58,804 nt of DNA from the NCBI GenBank assembly GCA_015654635.1, contig JAATGP010000018.1, positions 1 through 58,804 on the forward strand, given 5' to 3'. This document shows positions 57,843-58,804 of this stretch, piece after piece. The notes under the pieces were generated by a model. It made no database searches and was not told the DNA's origin. It saw nothing but the letters and a program-made list of their open reading frames with translations. Source of the stretch: Alphaproteobacteria bacterium (GTDB lineage Bacteria; Pseudomonadota; Alphaproteobacteria; Micropepsales; Micropepsaceae). Each line of letters begins with the position of its first letter. Within the stretch, counting starts at the first letter, position 1. A program made the position numbers and the translations under genes.

Positions 57843-58349
57843 GTGGCTCTTGTGATCGAGCCGCTCGGAAAGCAGCACGCGCGTGCAAGCTTTAATTGCG
57901 GTGAGCCCGAACTCGATGAATGGTTTCGCAAACGCGCCAGCCAGGACGAGCGGCGCAATTTTGCGCGCGTGTTCGTGGCGGTGGACGATAGTCTTGGGAT
58001 TGTCGGATTCTATAGCCTCGGTGCGTTCACGCTCAGCCTGGAAAATCTGCCCGAGGAGATTGCCCGCAAGCTACCGCGCTGTGAGGCTATTCCGGCGGCG
58101 CTGATTGGGCGGTTGGCGCGCGATGAGAAAGTGCGCGGGCGAGGGCTTGGCGAGTTGCTGCTGGCCGACGCGGTGCGCCGAATCTTGGGTGCGAGCCAAA
58201 CACTGGCCGTGTTCGCGATCGTCGTCGATGCCAAGGATGAGCGGGCGGTCAAATTCTATGAGGCGTATGGGTTTCAGGCGTTTCCGCTCACGCCACGCCG
58301 ATTGTTTCTTCTGGCATCGACGGCTGCTGCGGCGCTTGCGAAGTTATAG
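57843..58349 (+). CDS. GNAT-family acetyltransferase toxin (TacT-like)
   Basis: A 168-residue GNAT protein: LDEWFRKRASQDERRNFARVFVAVDD, FYSLGAFTLSLENLP, LIGRLARDEKVRGRGLGELLLADAVRRIL (acetyl-CoA loop) and AVKFYEAYGFQAFPLTPRRLFL. The TacT/AtaT family acetylates aminoacyl-tRNA and stops translation. The start is GTG 57843, just after the antitoxin stop, as usual for these pairs. It may stabilise the mobile element. Confidence 0.93.
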   Translation: MALVIEPLGKQHARASFNCGEPELDEWFRKRASQDERRNFARVFVAVDDSLGIVGFYSLGAFTLSLENLPEEIARKLPRCEAIPAALIGRLARDEKVRGRGLGELLLADAVRRILGASQTLAVFAIVVDAKDERAVKFYEAYGFQAFPLTPRRLFLLASTAAAALAKL

Positions 58350-58407
58350 CGCCGCAGCACGTCGGCGCTGCATTGCGATGCAGGCAAGTTGGTCGAAACA
58401 AGCAAAA

Positions 58408-58433
58408 GCCCCGCCCGGCGAACCGGACGGGGC
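58408..58433 (-). terminator. Terminator after the DUF736 gene
   Basis: GCCCCGCCCGG (58408-58418), CGAA loop, CCGGACGGGGC (58423-58433), one mismatch in eleven pairs. On the minus strand it is followed by TTTTGCTTG, so it ends the DUF736 transcript. It also lies between the toxin gene and DUF736, convergent. Confidence 0.75.
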
Positions 58434-58445
58434 GTTGCGGGGACC

Positions 58446-58772
58446 TTACTCGCCGTTGCGTTTTCCCGGCCTGCGGGACCAGATCGCGCTATAAGTGTCG
58501 CCGTCCTTATCCTTGACCAGGTTGGCGTAGACCGGAGCGGTGAAGCTTGGATCGTCGAGCTTGAGTGAATGATACTCCTCGTTCTTCTCCGACGATTTTG
58601 CCCAGGCGGCGCCGATCTCTGCGCGGCCGACAAAGATGCGATGGGTGGGGGCGTCTTCGTTGGTGCGGCCCGTCTCGGCGACGATACGCACGCCCTTGAC
58701 CTGCAGTGCCAGCATTGCGAACTCGCCTTCGAACCCGTTTGCGACTTTCTTGAATGTGCCGATGATAGCCAT
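58446..58772 (-). CDS. DUF736 family protein
   Basis: A 108-residue protein (MAIIGTFKKVANGFEGEFAMLALQVKGVRIV, APTHRIFVGRAEIGAAWAKSS, YHSLKLDDPSFTAPVYANL) that matches DUF736 from end to end. DUF736 is a common cargo gene of alphaproteobacterial ICEs and plasmids, often next to DUF932 and antirestriction genes. Function unknown. It is transcribed towards the toxin-antitoxin pair and its promoter lies at the right edge of the window. Confidence 0.9.
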   Translation of the reverse strand: MAIIGTFKKVANGFEGEFAMLALQVKGVRIVAETGRTNEDAPTHRIFVGRAEIGAAWAKSSEKNEEYHSLKLDDPSFTAPVYANLVKDKDGDTYSAIWSRRPGKRNGE

Positions 58773-58804
58773 GTCTGTTCTCCATTTGCTGTTTCGAGCC
58801 CGCG

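Noticed and set aside
1..58804. CRISPR array, tRNA or rRNA genes
   Set aside because: No regularly spaced repeats and no tRNA-like cloverleaf or rRNA sequence were recognised by eye.

Overview
The window is GC-rich proteobacterial DNA, most likely from an alphaproteobacterium. The signs are paired PAS_5-type regulators, an M1 aminopeptidase N, a dusA-linked integrase, and a Trb conjugation cluster that carries DUF2274, DUF2840, DUF2285 and DUF736 proteins. It falls into a chromosomal part (about 1-19,880) and an integrated mobile part (about 19,880 to past the right edge).

Chromosomal part: the 3' end of speD and its terminator; a translationally coupled trio of two FAD oxidoreductases and a GcvT-like folate protein with no obvious pathway; an ECF sigma / small membrane protein / His-rich periplasmic sensor cassette; a histidine kinase; pepN; two PAS proteins flanking an unknown protein; cobA; a phosphohexomutase; a 630-base non-coding, partly AT-rich gap; a TSUP permease; a secreted alpha/beta hydrolase; a GT22-like mannosyltransferase; and dusA.

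Mobile part: a tyrosine integrase starts next to the 5' end of dusA, the arrangement of dusA-targeting integrases. Behind it lies a defence-like block (21.1-30.7 kb). A leftward operon encodes a ubiquitin-like/E2 fusion, a JAB-protease/E1 fusion and a DUF6527 zinc-ligand protein, followed by a membrane-anchored lipase-like hydrolase. A divergent WYL regulator is followed by a large double-nuclease SF1 helicase and, convergently, a DEDDh exonuclease. A near-identical 19-base inverted repeat (TACGWC-N7-GTCGTA) lies in front of both the WYL gene and the helicase gene, which ties the ubiquitin-like operon and the helicase into one probable regulon. This is the most interesting system in the window.

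Next (30.8-39.3 kb) is a nutrient-uptake cargo: a ROK repressor, an organophosphate-antiporter-type MFS protein, a TonB-dependent receptor, a Tat-exported 2H phosphoesterase, a GPH-type transporter and a LysR regulator. The receptor promoter has an operator-like palindrome between its -35 and -10. Together they suggest scavenging of a phosphorylated, possibly cyclic-phosphate, compound.

The rest (39.3-58.8 kb) is an ICE-type conjugation module read leftwards: DUF2285 regulators (one frameshifted at a G6 tract), HTH, DUF2840, TraF, lytic transglycosylase, relaxase, TraG, CopG, trbB-C-D-E-J-K-L-F-G-I and DUF2274. An XRE gene, a DUF1778/GNAT toxin-antitoxin pair and a DUF736 gene lie at the right edge. 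The second end of the element was not found and probably lies outside the window.
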